Source: Asaia platycodi JCM 25414 (lineage in GTDB: Bacteria > Pseudomonadota > Alphaproteobacteria > Acetobacterales > Acetobacteraceae). From it: a stretch of 64,000 bases of DNA. Each line of letters opens with the position of its first letter. The stretch's first letter is position 1. The DNA is taken from the NCBI RefSeq assembly GCF_000614545.1, contig NZ_BAKW01000004.1:124001-188000 (forward strand), given 5' to 3'. Below, one piece after another: positions 1 through 10,427 of the stretch. Made by a program: the position numbers and the translations under genes. The notes under the pieces are model-generated. The model had not been told where the DNA came from. It was given only the letters and a program-made list of their open reading frames with translations, and did not search any database.

Positions 1-197
1 CCCCGGAAATTCCGGAACGACGGGCGACCGGAACGACCGGCGCCATGAATTTCTGCCATACTTGTGCGACAACCGGCCCTTATACAGGGTTTGTCCGCAA
101 CGGCAAATCGGGCGGAAACCCGAAAGGATTTCCGCCCTGACCTGTCTCAATCCACAACCGGCTCCACCCGAAGGCGAAGCACGGTTTGTGGGCTTGA
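1..197 (-). other. rplL-rpoB intergenic region with stem-loop
   Basis: No gene is seen in this stretch, which lies downstream of rplL; rpoB is expected on the minus strand just outside the window. It holds a perfect 9-bp inverted repeat, GGGCGGAAA at 110-118 and TTTCCGCCC at 129-137, with a 10-nt loop and no clear T-tract. In Escherichia coli the rplL-rpoB gap contains an attenuator and an RNase III processing site that lower rpoB expression relative to the L7/L12 genes. A comparable role here is inference from position and structure only. Confidence 0.5.
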
Positions 198-569
198 TTA
201 CTTGACTTCGACCTTGGCGCCGTTGTCTTCGAGCAGCTTCTTGATCTTGGCTGCCTCTTCCTTGTTCACGCCTTCCTTGACGGTCTTCGGAGCGCCTTCG
301 ACCAGGTCCTTGGCTTCCTTCAGACCCAGGCCCGTGATGCCACGGATTTCCTTGATCACGTTGATCTTCTTGTCGCCAGCTTCGGCGAGGATCACGGTGA
401 ACTCGGTCTGCTCTTCAGCAGGGGCGGCAGCGGCAGCAGCCGGTGCAGCAGCGGCGACGGGAGCAGCAGCGGAAACGCCCCACTTCTCTTCGAGCAGCTT
501 GGACAGTTCAGCGGCTTCGAGAACGGTCAGAGCGGACAGTTCGTCAACGATTTTGTTCAGATCGGCCAT
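198..569 (-). CDS. rplL: 50S ribosomal protein L7/L12
   Basis: The 123-residue protein forms the flexible stalk of the large ribosomal subunit that recruits translation GTPases. An N-terminal dimerisation helix begins [19 protein letters not shown]. An Ala/Pro-rich hinge follows at about residues 33-52. The C-terminal factor-binding domain contains the family-typical [15 protein letters not shown] and ends GAKVEVK. Length is normal. It is preceded on the same strand by rplJ (78-nt gap), as in the standard rplKAJL-rpoBC block. No frame defect is seen. Confidence 0.98.
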   Translation of the reverse strand: MADLNKIVDELSALTVLEAAELSKLLEEKWGVSAAAPVAAAAPAAAAAAPAEEQTEFTVILAEAGDKKINVIKEIRGITGLGLKEAKDLVEGAPKTVKEGVNKEEAAKIKKLLEDNGAKVEVK

Positions 570-647
570 GATAATGGTCCTTTTGTATAACTGGTTTTCG
601 ATTCACAACACACGCCCCGAGCGCGGGGCGACGCTGCGTAAGACAAT

Positions 648-1172
648 TCAGGCTGCTTCGCCGGTCTTGGCATAGGCGCCGAAAACGCGAGCAAGCTGGC
701 CTGCCGGAGCCTGGACAACGCCTGCGATACGCGTAGCGGGGGTAGAAATCATACCCACCAGCTGCGCACGCAGTTCGTCCAGCGACGGCAGGGCGGCAAG
801 AGCCTTGATACCATTCGCATCGAGCGTCTGGTTACCAAGGGAGCCACCGAGCACCACAAGCTTGTCATTCGTCTTGGCGAACTCGACGATCGCCTTCGCC
901 ACTGCAACGGGGTCCTCAGACCACGCAAGCGCGGTCGGGCCCTTCAGCAGCGGAAGGATGCCGTCGAATTGGGTCCCATGCAGAGCGAGGCTGGCCAGCC
1001 GGTTTTTCGCAACCTTATACGTCGCACCCGCCGCACGAACGCGTCGACGCAGCTCCGTCACATCAGCTACCGTGAGACCTTTGTTTTCGGTCACGACAAC
1101 CATGGACGTGCTGTTGAACACGTTGGCGAGGAATTCGACGAAGGCCCGTTTTTCCTGACGGTCCAAATCCAT
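648..1172 (-). CDS. rplJ: 50S ribosomal protein L10
   Basis: This 174-residue protein anchors L7/L12 dimers to 23S rRNA at the base of the ribosomal stalk. The family pattern is clear: an N-terminal segment with [21 protein letters not shown], the [17 protein letters not shown] stretch that contacts rRNA, and a C-terminal L7/L12-binding helix ending [13 protein letters not shown]. Length is typical. The ATG at 1172 follows a 289-nt gap after rplA that probably contains the L10 leader, where L10 autoregulates in other bacteria. The reading frame is intact. Confidence 0.98.
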   Translation of the reverse strand: MDLDRQEKRAFVEFLANVFNSTSMVVVTENKGLTVADVTELRRRVRAAGATYKVAKNRLASLALHGTQFDGILPLLKGPTALAWSEDPVAVAKAIVEFAKTNDKLVVLGGSLGNQTLDANGIKALAALPSLDELRAQLVGMISTPATRIAGVVQAPAGQLARVFGAYAKTGEAA

Positions 1173-1461
1173 TCTCCTCGTCAGTCCGGAAACCGGAGCT
1201 TCCAGACCGGGTTACCCATGACGCTCCCCCAGAAACGGAAGAGCGCCGCTCGCCTGTCCATTCAATCGGAACCCAGCATCTCCGGCAGGTTGCCCTGCCC
1301 TGTCTGCTGACGCCCCGTCTCCCGCTCGCGGATCTCTCTCAAGATCCCTTAGACTGTTTCGTAAAACAGCACGCCCGGTCTCGGACAGGTTCGGAAGCGG
1401 GAAGATGACTTCCCGCCCCTACGCCACCGCACGGCCAGGCCGTGCGGCGTCATCTCTCAAA
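1173..1461 (-). promoter_or_regulatory. rplA-rplJ intergenic region, candidate L10 leader
   Basis: This 289-base region has no gene. Two small inverted repeats are visible: CTGTTT at 1354-1359 with AAACAG at 1364-1369, and GATCT at 1331-1335 with AGATC at 1342-1346. In many bacteria the mRNA upstream of rplJ folds into an L10-binding leader used for feedback control of rplJL. Position supports that role, but I could not fold the RNA or match the consensus, so this is inference. Confidence 0.4.
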
Positions 1462-2154
1462 TCAGGCCGTGAAGGTCGTTACGTCGACGCGCACACCCGG
1501 ACCCATCGTGGAAGACAGAGCTGCCTTCTTCAGATAGGTGCCCTTGGCGCCGGTCGGACGAGCCTTCTGGACGGCATCGACCAGAGCCTTGATGTTCTCG
1601 ACCAGCTTGTCTTCGCCGAACGAAGCCTTGCCAACGCCAGCATGGATGATACCGGCCTTCTCGGCGCGGTACTCAACCTGACCGGACTTGGCTGCCGTGA
1701 CAGCACCCTTGACGTCCATGGTCACCGTGCCGAGGCGCGGGTTAGGCATCAGACCACGCGGGCCGAGGATCTTACCCAGGCGACCGACCAGTGCCATCAT
1801 GTCCGGGGTCGCAATGCAGCGATCGAACTCGATTTCACCGTTCTGGATCTTCTCGGCCAGATCTTCTGCACCGACGACCTCCGCACCGGCAGCCTTGGCT
1901 TCTTCAGCCTTCGGGCCACGTGCGAACACGCCAACGCGCAGGGTCTTGCCCGTGCCGTTCGGCAGCGAGATCAGACCACGGACCATCTGGTCGGCGTGAC
2001 GCGGGTCGATGCCGAGGTTCAGCGAGATCTCGATGGTCTCGTCGAACTTTGCCTTGGCATTGCCCTTCACGAGAGCCACGGCTGCGCCGAGGTCATACTG
2101 CTTGTCGGTGTCGACCGCAGCGCGGGCGGCGGTCAGCCTCTTGTTCTTGGCCAT
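1462..2154 (-). CDS. rplA: 50S ribosomal protein L1
   Basis: A 230-residue L1 protein that binds 23S rRNA at the E-site stalk. It starts [30 protein letters not shown] and contains the two-domain signature, with [27 protein letters not shown] followed by [13 protein letters not shown]. Length fits the family (about 230). It lies 4 nt downstream of rplK, as expected for the rplKA pair, where L1 represses translation of its own operon in E. coli. The frame is intact. Confidence 0.98.
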   Translation of the reverse strand: MAKNKRLTAARAAVDTDKQYDLGAAVALVKGNAKAKFDETIEISLNLGIDPRHADQMVRGLISLPNGTGKTLRVGVFARGPKAEEAKAAGAEVVGAEDLAEKIQNGEIEFDRCIATPDMMALVGRLGKILGPRGLMPNPRLGTVTMDVKGAVTAAKSGQVEYRAEKAGIIHAGVGKASFGEDKLVENIKALVDAVQKARPTGAKGTYLKKAALSSTMGPGVRVDVTTFTA

Positions 2155-2158
2155 AGGA

Positions 2159-2592
2159 TCAGCCCTCCACCACGTTCAGACCCATCGACTTGGCCGAACC
2201 GGCCAGCATGCGCACTGCGCCGTCGATGTCATTCGCGTTCATATCCTTGAACTTCTCTGCAGCGATCTCGCGCAGCTGCGCAGTCGTTACAGAACCGACT
2301 GCGGCAGCCTTGCCGACGGTCTGGCTGCCTTGGAGACCTTGGCGGCCTTGAGCAGGAAGTAGGTGTTCGGCGGGGTCTTGGTGACGAAGCTGAACGTACG
2401 ATCCGCATAGGCCGTGATAACGACCGGGATCGGCATGCCGGGCTCGAGAGTCTGCGTCTTGGCGTTGAACTCTTTGCAGAACTGCATGATGTTCAGGCCG
2501 CGCTGACCCAGGGCCGGACCGACTGGCGGCGACGGATTCGCCTTGCCTGCCGGGATCTGCAACTTGATGTAGCCAACAACTTTTTTGGCCAT
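2159..2592 (-). CDS. rplK: 50S ribosomal protein L11 (one-base frameshift)
   Basis: L11 binds the GTPase-associated region of 23S rRNA. The N-terminal part, [32 protein letters not shown], and the [15 protein letters not shown] segment are in one frame. The C-terminal part ([20 protein letters not shown] through to [11 protein letters not shown]) continues in the next frame to a stop at 2159-2161. One missing G (C on the plus strand) near 2328-2330 explains the break, restoring [14 protein letters not shown] and a 144-residue protein. L11 is a conserved core ribosomal protein, so a sequencing error is much more likely than a real mutation. The start is preceded by AAGGAG. Unusually, nusG and secE are not immediately upstream. 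Confidence 0.95.
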
Positions 2593-2618
2593 ATCCGGGA
2601 CTCCTTGATGGTTTGCCC

Positions 2619-2630
2619 GAACCGCGGTTC
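2619..2630. promoter_or_regulatory. Perfect 12-bp palindrome upstream of rplK
   Basis: GAACCGCGGTTC is a perfect palindrome 27 nt upstream of the rplK start, between the efflux gene stop (2696) and rplK. It could be a small hairpin or a dimeric protein site. No T-tract follows on the minus strand, so a terminator is not supported. Function unknown. Confidence 0.35.
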
Positions 2631-2695
2631 TAGTGAGGGACTGCCTGCCTTGCGGCTGACGTACCCTCTCCCGCGTTCCGAATTGGAGCGGCCCC

Positions 2696-4318
2696 TTAAC
2701 GCCCTGAAGACGCGGCTGTCAAGTCTTTCATAGGGGAATTCGGGGGCGACACGCCGCTCAGATCCTGATCGGCCGGGCCTGTGCGCGTGTCGACATCGCC
2801 TGCCGGGCGCGGGTGATGCAGCCCGTCATATTGCAGGATGCCGAAGGGGTTGATGTCCTTGACTGCGGGCAAAGCCACACGATCCCAGCCACCGCCCAGA
2901 GCCTTGATCAGACGCACGCTGGCCTGAACCTGGATGGTCTGTGCCTGCACGGCGTCGATGCGCGCCACAAGCGCTGCCTGCTGCGCCACGACCACGTCGA
3001 GATAATTGGTCAGGCCACCGGTATAAAGGGCCATGGTCATGCGCTGCGTGCGCAGGGCTGCGTCGACTGCTTCCATCTGCTGCTTCTGCTGGTCGGCATA
3101 GGCCTGGGTCTGTGAAATGCCGTCCTCGACATCCTGAAAAGCCGAAAGCACGGTCGAGCGGTAATGATCGGCGCTTTCCCGATATTGCGACCAGGCGCGC
3201 TGAAGGGCAGCGCGGCGCAGACCGCCGGTGAAAAGCGGCTCGACCGCCTGCACACCGTAGCTCCACATCGAGTTGCTCAGGCTCGCCAGATCGAAGCCGT
3301 TATTCATGAAGCCACCATTCAGACTGAAAGTGACATCAGGATAAAAGGCGGCCCGTGCTACGCCGATGGCGCGGCTATTTGCAGCAAGGTTGCGTTCAGC
3401 CGAAGCGATATCGGGGCGACGCTCCAGCAGCTGCGACGGGAAGCCTGCAGGAATGCGCAGAATGGAGTAGGGCAGCGTCTGGGCCACCGAGGGCGCTATA
3501 TGAAAGCTGCCCGGGACGGTATTCACCATAACTGCAATGGCGTGCTCCATCACCTGACGCTGCGCGCGCACATTACTCTGTGACGCCATGGTGGCAAAAA
3601 GCTGGTTTTCAGCGCGTGAGACGTCCAACCCTGCGGCAATCGCCCCGGCCTGACGCAGCCGGGTAATCTTTACCGCGGTCTGATAGTAGCGGATCGAATC
3701 GTCATAAACCGCGTATTGCGCGTCGAGCCCACGCAGGCCGAGGTAGTTCGATGCCAGTTCGGCCTCGAGCATCAGGCGCAGATTGGCGTAGTCAGCAGCA
3801 CTTGCCTGAGCCATGTTCTTCTGCATACGCGTCGCGTTGCGGATACGGCTGAAGAAGTCAGGCTCCCATGTTGCAGCGCCGCTATAGAAGACGCTGGATT
3901 CGGTTGTGGGAGAGTTCGCATTGGCGCCACGCCACAGGCGCGTCAGCGATGTCTTGTTGTTCGACATCCCGGCAGAGCCGTTGAGCTGCGGCGAAAGCTG
4001 GGCCTGCGTCTCGCGCGCAATGTCTCTCGACTGGGTGAAGATTTCCGCCTGAGCCTGCAGATCGGGATTAGAGGCCAGCATCTTCTCTTCAAGAGCATTG
4101 AGCTGGGGATCGTGAAAGACCTCCCACCATTTTCCCTTCGGCACGTCATCGGCAGGCCGGCCGTCGACCAGAACACCCTTGCCGCCCCAGCCATCGGGAT
4201 AGATAAACTTGGGAGCGTCATATTTCGGCGCCAGATCGCAGCCTGAAAGAAGCGACAGGCTGAGCACCGCACTGGCAACGCCGCCGCGCAAGGCACGGCG
4301 CTTCAAACCCACTCTCAT
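2696..4318 (-). CDS. RND efflux outer-membrane lipoprotein (OprM/NodT family)
   Basis: This 540-residue outer-membrane channel component of a tripartite drug efflux pump has an N-terminal signal with a lipobox, LLSGC, and the lipidated cysteine at residue 27. NodT-family patterns follow: [37 protein letters not shown], and the second repeat with [22 protein letters not shown]. It is somewhat longer than usual (about 460-500) because of a Pro/Asp-rich C-terminal tail. Its start overlaps the stop of the adaptor gene by 4 nt, so it is the last gene of an adaptor-pump-channel operon. Substrate unknown. Confidence 0.93.
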   Translation of the reverse strand: MRVGLKRRALRGGVASAVLSLSLLSGCDLAPKYDAPKFIYPDGWGGKGVLVDGRPADDVPKGKWWEVFHDPQLNALEEKMLASNPDLQAQAEIFTQSRDIARETQAQLSPQLNGSAGMSNNKTSLTRLWRGANANSPTTESSVFYSGAATWEPDFFSRIRNATRMQKNMAQASAADYANLRLMLEAELASNYLGLRGLDAQYAVYDDSIRYYQTAVKITRLRQAGAIAAGLDVSRAENQLFATMASQSNVRAQRQVMEHAIAVMVNTVPGSFHIAPSVAQTLPYSILRIPAGFPSQLLERRPDIASAERNLAANSRAIGVARAAFYPDVTFSLNGGFMNNGFDLASLSNSMWSYGVQAVEPLFTGGLRRAALQRAWSQYRESADHYRSTVLSAFQDVEDGISQTQAYADQQKQQMEAVDAALRTQRMTMALYTGGLTNYLDVVVAQQAALVARIDAVQAQTIQVQASVRLIKALGGGWDRVALPAVKDINPFGILQYDGLHHPRPAGDVDTRTGPADQDLSGVSPPNSPMKDLTAASSGR

Positions 4319-5595
4319 CGGCGCGCCCCGTTCTCGTTGCCACCATCATCGTCTTCAGGAGCGACGGGTTTGGGCGCAGGCGCGACGTTTTTACGCGGCG
4401 CTGCCGTCACATCATTATAGCCCCGTGTCGCGCCGACTACCTTGACCTCATCGCCTTCGAGCATATCGGCGGTCGGGTTGGCCACGATCTGGTCCTTCGC
4501 CTCGATGCCGCCCAGAATCTGGATGGTCATGCCGTAATTGATGCCGGTTTTCACGTCGATCAGATGGACATGATTATCGACCACCGTGGCAAGCTGGGTA
4601 CCCTGCGCGCGGAAGATCAGCGCGTTGACAGGAACAATCAGCACACCGGGCTCACCCGGCGCAGTGAAATGCGCAGTGGCATAGGAATCCGGCCAGAGCG
4701 AACCGTCCTCATTGCCAAGTTCGAGTTCGGTGGTGACCGTGCGCGTCGCCGGGCTGAATGCCTGAGCCGTTGCCAGGAAGCTCGCCTTGTACACACGCCC
4801 CGGAAACTGCGGCAGGGTCAGGTTTGCCGCCAGCTTGTCGGAGATGACAGCCGCATAATCCTGCGGCACCGACACGAACACGCGCATGCGGTGTGTATCG
4901 GCCACCGTAAAGAGTTCGGAAGCATTGCCACGCGAGTTGAGATCGCCCCCACCTGCATTCACATAGTCACCCACGTTCACGAGACGCGACGTCACGATGC
5001 CATCAAAAGGCGCGACGATGCGCTTGAAGTTCTCCAGCGCCTCGAAACGCTCGACTTCGTGCTGCGCCTGATCGACCTGGGCTTTCTGGGCGGCCGCATT
5101 GGCAGCCTGCACATCGACTTCCTGTCGCGACACGGCCTGTGTGTCGCGCAGATCGGCCCAGCGCTTCGCCGTGATTACGGCCAGCTTGTAGCGGGCGAGC
5201 ACGACATTGTAGTTCGCCTTGGCCGCTTCGTACTGCGCGTCGAGGCTTGGCGTGCTGATTTCGGCCAGGAGGTCGCCCGATTTTACATGGGCGCCGTAAT
5301 CCTTGTACCACATTTTCACATAGCCGGAGACCTGAGCGTAGATCGGCGCCTGATACCAGGCGGCCAGATTGGCTGGCAGGTCGAGATGGCGCACTTCCGG
5401 GCCGGGTTGCGGATGGATCAGGCTTACGCGGGCCCGTGCATTGTCATCAGCCTCCTTTTCAAGGCTGCTGTAATGCATCGAGCGCCCGAGAATTCCCCAG
5501 ACCGCGATCAGCAGGGCAATACCCAGCACGATGAGGATGACAAGGCGGCCCCGCTTGCGGTTCGGCTCGGCACCGGGATTCTGGTGCTGGGTCAT
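4315..5595 (-). CDS. RND efflux periplasmic adaptor (membrane fusion protein)
   Basis: This 426-residue adaptor bridges the inner-membrane pump and the outer-membrane channel. A membrane anchor lies at about residues 18-40 (LVILIVLGIALLIAVWGIL). The lipoyl half-motifs (APIYAQVSGYVKMWYKDYGAHVKSGDLLAEI and RIVAPFDGIVTSRLVNVGDYV) flank an alpha-helical hairpin. A beta-barrel domain and a Pro/Asp-rich tail follow. It overlaps both the pump gene and the channel gene by 4 nt, indicating translational coupling. The frame is intact. Confidence 0.94.
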   Translation of the reverse strand: MTQHQNPGAEPNRKRGRLVILIVLGIALLIAVWGILGRSMHYSSLEKEADDNARARVSLIHPQPGPEVRHLDLPANLAAWYQAPIYAQVSGYVKMWYKDYGAHVKSGDLLAEISTPSLDAQYEAAKANYNVVLARYKLAVITAKRWADLRDTQAVSRQEVDVQAANAAAQKAQVDQAQHEVERFEALENFKRIVAPFDGIVTSRLVNVGDYVNAGGGDLNSRGNASELFTVADTHRMRVFVSVPQDYAAVISDKLAANLTLPQFPGRVYKASFLATAQAFSPATRTVTTELELGNEDGSLWPDSYATAHFTAPGEPGVLIVPVNALIFRAQGTQLATVVDNHVHLIDVKTGINYGMTIQILGGIEAKDQIVANPTADMLEGDEVKVVGATRGYNDVTAAPRKNVAPAPKPVAPEDDDGGNENGARR

Positions 5596-8500
5596 GCGTG
5601 GGCTCCCTCATCTCCGCGTTCGCGCGGCTTTCTGTAATGGACGATGGCAAAGACACAGGGGACGAACAGGAGCGTCGCTGCGGTCGCTACAATCAGGCCG
5701 CCGATCACGGCCTTGCCGATCGGGGCGTTATCGGAATTGCTCATGGACATCGGCACCATGCCGATAATCATGGCGAGTGCCGTCATCAGCACGGGGCGGA
5801 TACGTTCATAGCCCGCTTCAAGCGCGGCCTTCAGCGCATCGCCATGAACCTCCATCCGCTCACGGGCAAAGGACACGACCAGAATGGCGTTGGCCGTGGC
5901 CGTACCCATGCACATGATGGCACCCGTCAGGGCAGGTACCGACAGCGAGGTATGGGTCAGGAAAAGGCTCCAGGCGATACCGCCCAGCGCACCGGGAAGT
6001 GCCGTGATGATCACGAACGGATCGAGCCAGGACTGAAAATTCACGACGATGATCAGATAGACCAGCGTGATCGACATCGCGAGACCGACGATCAGCTGCG
6101 AATAGGCATCATTCATCGTGACCGCCTGACCGCGCACCACGAGATGCGAGCCACGCGGCAGTTCAGACTTCATCGAATCCGCCACACGCTGCACCGAGCG
6201 CGCCACCGTACCCAGATCGAGATCCTCGTTGGAGGCATAGATATCGAAGACCGGCATGATGTTGTAATGCGCGACCTCGGCAGGTGTGCCCGTCTGCTCG
6301 ATATCGGACAGCGCGCCAAGAAGCTGGGGCTGGGCATTGGTCGGGTTGCCGTCACCACGATCGATCGGCAGGTTTTCAGATCATTGAGCGTCTGAAGATA
6401 ATTGGCAGGCGTCTGCACATCGATAAGCTGCGCGACACCCGAGGCATTCAAATAATAGACCTGTCCCACCTGGGCAGAGCCCGACAGCGCGACCAGCGCG
6501 TTCTGCGCAATATCCTGCTCCGTGATGCCGGTGCCAAGGGCGAAGCTGCGCTTGGCATTGATGCTGAGCGTCGGCTGGGTCATTGGCTGCTGGATCGACA
6601 CGTCGGTGATGCCCGGAATGGCGGCAAGCCTGCGGCGCAGTTTCTTGGCAAAGGCAAAGTTGCCGTAGAGATCGCGGCCGACAACCTGAACATCTAGCGG
6701 CGCAGGCAGACCGAAATTCAGGATCTTCGCTGTCAGATCAGCCGGCTGAAAAGTGATCTGCGTGCCGGGAAAAGCCTCGATCAGGCCAGCGCGTATCTTG
6801 CGACGATATTCCGCGGTCGGGCTCTCATCGTTCTTGAGCGAGACCGTGATATCGCAATCTTCCGTGCCGACCGTCGGTGTCGGGATGAAAGCCTGATTGA
6901 GCTGTGAAAACGGCAAGCCACAATTATTCAGTACCGCATCGATCTGGCCCGGCAGGATTTCATGCATCTTCTTTTCGATCAGCACTGAAATCTTGCCCGC
7001 TTCCTCAAGCCGCGTCCCGATGGGTGCGCGCATATGGAGTTGCAGCGTCCCGGATTTGATTTCGGGGAAGAAATCCTGCCCCACGAAGAAATAGAGCCCG
7101 CTCGACGCAATCGAGATCGCCATGAAGAAAGGCACAAACTTCGCGCGCTCTTCAATCAACCCGCCAAGCACGATCTTGTAGCGCTCGCGAAAGCGGGTGA
7201 ACCCGCGTTCGAAGCCACGTTGAAAGCGCCCGAAAAATCCGGGCTCCCTGCCATCATGGCCGCGTTCATGCGCCGCCACCTGGGCGGGGAGCATCCAGTT
7301 GGCCATGGTCGGCACCAGCGTACGCGACAGGATGAACGAGGCGATCATGGCGAAAATGATGGCCTCGGCCATGGGCATGAAAAGCCAGCCCGCGACGCCG
7401 GTCAGCTCGAAGAGCGGAAGCCAGACGATACAGATACAGGTAGTCGAGACAAAAGTGGGCACGACGATCTGGTTGGCCGCATCGATAATGGCCATTTCCA
7501 GATCCTTGCCCATTTCGAGATGGGCATCGATATTTTCGATCATGACGGTCGCGTCATCGACGAGAATACCGACCGCGAGCGCAAGACCGCCGAGCGTCAT
7601 GACGTTGATCGATTGCCCGGCAAGGCTCAGCCCGATGACCGAGCAGAGAATGGCAAGCGGGATGGAGGTCGCGACAATCAGCGTCGAACGCCATGACCCG
7701 AGGAAGAGCAGAACGGCGAGAGAGGTCAGGAGGGCCGCGATGATCATTTCGCGAACGACGTCTTCGACCGAGTCCTTCACGAAGCCCGAGGCATCGGTCA
7801 GAATCTTGATGCTCGTGCCCTTGGGCAGGGTATCGATCACCTGGGGCAGCAATTTCTTGACGCCAGCCACCACGTCGAGCGTCGAGGCGTCGCCGCTCTT
7901 CATGATGACCATCATGACGGCCTGACGCCCCTTCACCAGCACCATATTGGCCTGTGGCGGTCCGCCGCGATGCACATAGGCGACGTCGCGCAGATAGACC
8001 ACGGCATTGCCCACCTGTTTGATCGGCAGGTTGTTGAAGGTCTCGACCTCACGCGGCTGGGCGTTGGTGCGCACCATGTAATCGAACGGTCCGACACGCT
8101 GATCACCCGCAGGCAATACGATATTCTGCTTGTTGAGCGCCGTGCTGACATCCACCGCCGAAAGGTTGTGCGCCATCAGCTTGGCGGGGTCGATATCGAC
8201 CGTGATGTAAGGCGCAAGACCACCGTAAGGGTTCGGGATCGACACGCCCGGCACGGAAATCAGCTGCGGCCTGATCAGATTCGAGGCCATGTTGTACAAC
8301 TCGGACCCGTTCAGCTTGTCCGAATTGATCTGCAACGTCAGCACCGGCACGGAAGACGCGTTATAGGCGAGAATCAGCGGTGGCGTGGCCCCCGTCGGGA
8401 GCTGCTTGATGACGGTCTGGGAAACGGAGGTGATCTGCGTCTGGGCAACAGATGTATCGGTGCCCGGCTGGAAATAGACCTTGACGATGCCGCGACCGTA

Positions 8501-8761
8501 ATATGAGCCGCTCTCGATATGCTCGATATTATTGACGGTCGTGGTCAGGGTGCGTTCGTAATAATAGACGACACGCCCCGACATGTCCTCAGGCATGAGC
8601 CCGAGATAGGACCAGACAATCGCGACAACCGGGATGTTGATGTTCGGGAAAACGTCTGTCGGTGTCTTGATGACCGAGCGAACGCCGAAAATCACGATGA
8701 AAATGGACAGGACGACGAAGGTATAGGGCCGCTTCAGCGCGGTGATGACAACCTGATTCAT
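5592..8761 (-). CDS. RND efflux inner-membrane transporter (one-base frameshift)
   Basis: This proton-driven RND pump is about 1,056 residues after repair. It starts MNQVVITALKRPYTFVVLSIF; a start 48 nt upstream is possible but less likely. The TM4 proton-relay motif GILVDDATVMIENI and the GVSIPNPYGG porter-domain region are present. The frame breaks near 6373-6376, where a run of four T (plus strand) should be five. Restoring it gives LNDLKNLPIDRGDGNP and continues into MPVFDIYASNEDLDLG through to the stop at 5592. An AcrB-type multidrug pump (HAE1) is most likely, but the substrate cannot be read from sequence. The upstream sensor/regulator pair on the same strand suggests induced expression. 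Confidence 0.93.
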
Positions 8762-8999
8762 GCAGATGTCCCGTGGCGTAGCCGCTACCTGCCCGATGTC
8801 TGCGCTCATAGACCGGCATGGGGAATCCCCATCCGTTTCCCGATATCATCAAGGACATTCCTTTTCCTGTTACGTCCAGAAATACAAATACGCCCGGAGG
8901 CGACAAGGAAATTTCCTTTTAAGTTCCGATCTGGAACGACCTTTCATCCCTCTGTCACAACAGTCATCCCGCGACCGATTGTCCGACAAGACCCTGCGC
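8762..8999. promoter_or_regulatory. Intergenic region upstream of RND pump with two palindromes
   Basis: The gap between the sensor kinase stop and the pump start carries a perfect 14-bp palindrome, AAGGAAATTTCCTT, at 8905-8918. An inverted repeat, GTTCC-N5-GGAAC, sits only 4 nt further on at 8923-8937. Both lie about 145-175 bp upstream of the pump start and are candidate operators. OmpR-type regulators usually bind direct repeats, so these may belong to another repressor. The assignment is inference. Confidence 0.4.
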
Positions 9000-10427
9000 T
9001 CACACGCTTTCCGGCGCAACAGAGAGCTGGAAGACCATCTCGAAAGCACAACCCGGCATCTCGGCCGGACCGTCGCCATCGGCGATTGCGAGATCGACAC
9101 CGTGCAGCCTGAGAATGGCCATGACGAGACTGAGCCCGAGTCCGCTGCCAGGAACGTGGCGGCTTTTATCCGAGCGATAGAAACGCCCGAGAACCGCTTC
9201 ACGTTCCGCATCGGGAATCCCGATGCCGGTATCGGCGACGCGCAGCCGGATCACGCCGGGACCGCAAACCGCGGAGACGGTCACCTGTCCCCCAGCGGGG
9301 GTGAATTTCATGGCGTTGTCGAAAAGATTGGCGAGAACCTCGACCAGCAGATCGCGGTCGCCAAAAGTCGTCATGGCATCGGCACAGTGTCCCGTCTGCC
9401 CCTGCGCAACGGCATTGACGAAAACCAGACCATTGGTCTCTGCAATCGGCTCGTAGAGATCGACGATATCGGCCACCAGATCGCCCAGATTGACCTGAGC
9501 GAAGCCTGCGCGTCGGCGCCCGTTTTCGATCTCACCGATACGCAGCAACGCGGTGATGACCGAAAAACACTGATCGAGGTCAAGCGTCGCCCGCTCGATG
9601 ACCGAATTCAGATAATCGGCGTCATGCGGGCTCGATGTCGCCCGCTCGAGCCGCGCCCTTACTCTTGAGAGCGGTGTGCGCAGATCATGGGCGATGTCGT
9701 TACCCACATCGCGTATCTCATCCATCAGATGTTCGAGCCGGTCGAGCATGCGATTGACCGAACCTGCCAGACGCTCCAGCTCGTCGCGTTCACGCCCCGC
9801 GGGCAGACGCTCATGCACGTCGCCCTGCATGATACGATCGATGGCCTCATGCATGATCTTCACGCGCGCCAGTGCACGATGACTGAGCACCACACCTGTG
9901 AGCAGCGCGAACATCACCACGGGAAAGACAGAGAGCAGCGCCCCGCGACGGATCATGTAGCGCAGTTCGGAGAGCAGATGCAGCGAATGGGCCAGTACCA
10001 GAATGCGCCCGCCCGGCACCCTGACGGCCAGAAACCGCATTTCGTAAGGGGCATCATCGGTCGGCGAGAGTGTGAGGCGATGCACCTTGCCATCGACGAC
10101 CAGCCCCTCGGGCCAGCTTTTCAGATCGCCTGCAATATGACGGTAATGCCCGTCAAAAAGCCCGACCCAGTTGATGACGACGCGCAATTCGTTACTCGCG
10201 CGCTCACGCACCTGATATTCGAGCCGCTCCGGCGTTTCCTGCACCAGCACATCGGCTTCGCGATGCAGGATACCGCTCGATCGTTCGGCCTCGAAATGCG
10301 TCATCTGCACGAAAAGCAGGACGAATTGCAGAACCATCCCGCAGATGATCGCGGCAACGAAGGCAAGCGTCAGTCGGAATGTGGCCGTACGAAAAACGCC
10401 AAAGCGCGGATTTTCAGAGAGCGACAC
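9000..10427 (-). CDS. Two-component sensor histidine kinase
   Basis: This 475-residue membrane kinase has TM1 at about 17-40, a periplasmic sensor region, TM2 at about 162-182 and then a HAMP linker. The H-box DIAHDLRTPL carries the phospho-acceptor His at residue 247. A HATPase_c domain with LFDNAMKF (N-box), VADTGIGIP and GSGLGLSLV (G-boxes) completes it. The GTG start overlaps the end of the response regulator gene by 14 nt, so the two are co-translated. Its position directly upstream of the RND operon, on the same strand, suggests it senses a signal that controls the pump, as CzcRS- or AdeRS-type systems do. Confidence 0.92.
   Translation of the reverse strand: MSLSENPRFGVFRTATFRLTLAFVAAIICGMVLQFVLLFVQMTHFEAERSSGILHREADVLVQETPERLEYQVRERASNELRVVINWVGLFDGHYRHIAGDLKSWPEGLVVDGKVHRLTLSPTDDAPYEMRFLAVRVPGGRILVLAHSLHLLSELRYMIRRGALLSVFPVVMFALLTGVVLSHRALARVKIMHEAIDRIMQGDVHERLPAGRERDELERLAGSVNRMLDRLEHLMDEIRDVGNDIAHDLRTPLSRVRARLERATSSPHDADYLNSVIERATLDLDQCFSVITALLRIGEIENGRRRAGFAQVNLGDLVADIVDLYEPIAETNGLVFVNAVAQGQTGHCADAMTTFGDRDLLVEVLANLFDNAMKFTPAGGQVTVSAVCGPGVIRLRVADTGIGIPDAEREAVLGRFYRSDKSRHVPGSGLGLSLVMAILRLHGVDLAIADGDGPAEMPGCAFEMVFQLSVAPESV

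Noticed and set aside
64-675. Long plus-strand open frames opposite rplL, rplJ and rplA
   Set aside because: They are antisense to well-supported ribosomal proteins; the Ala- and Ser-rich content comes from high GC and the L7/L12 hinge.
4564-5637. Long open frames antisense to the RND adaptor and other GC-rich genes (also 5598-6395, 50136-51503, 60514-61749)
   Set aside because: High-GC third positions create long antisense frames; their translations are Arg/His-rich and match no family.
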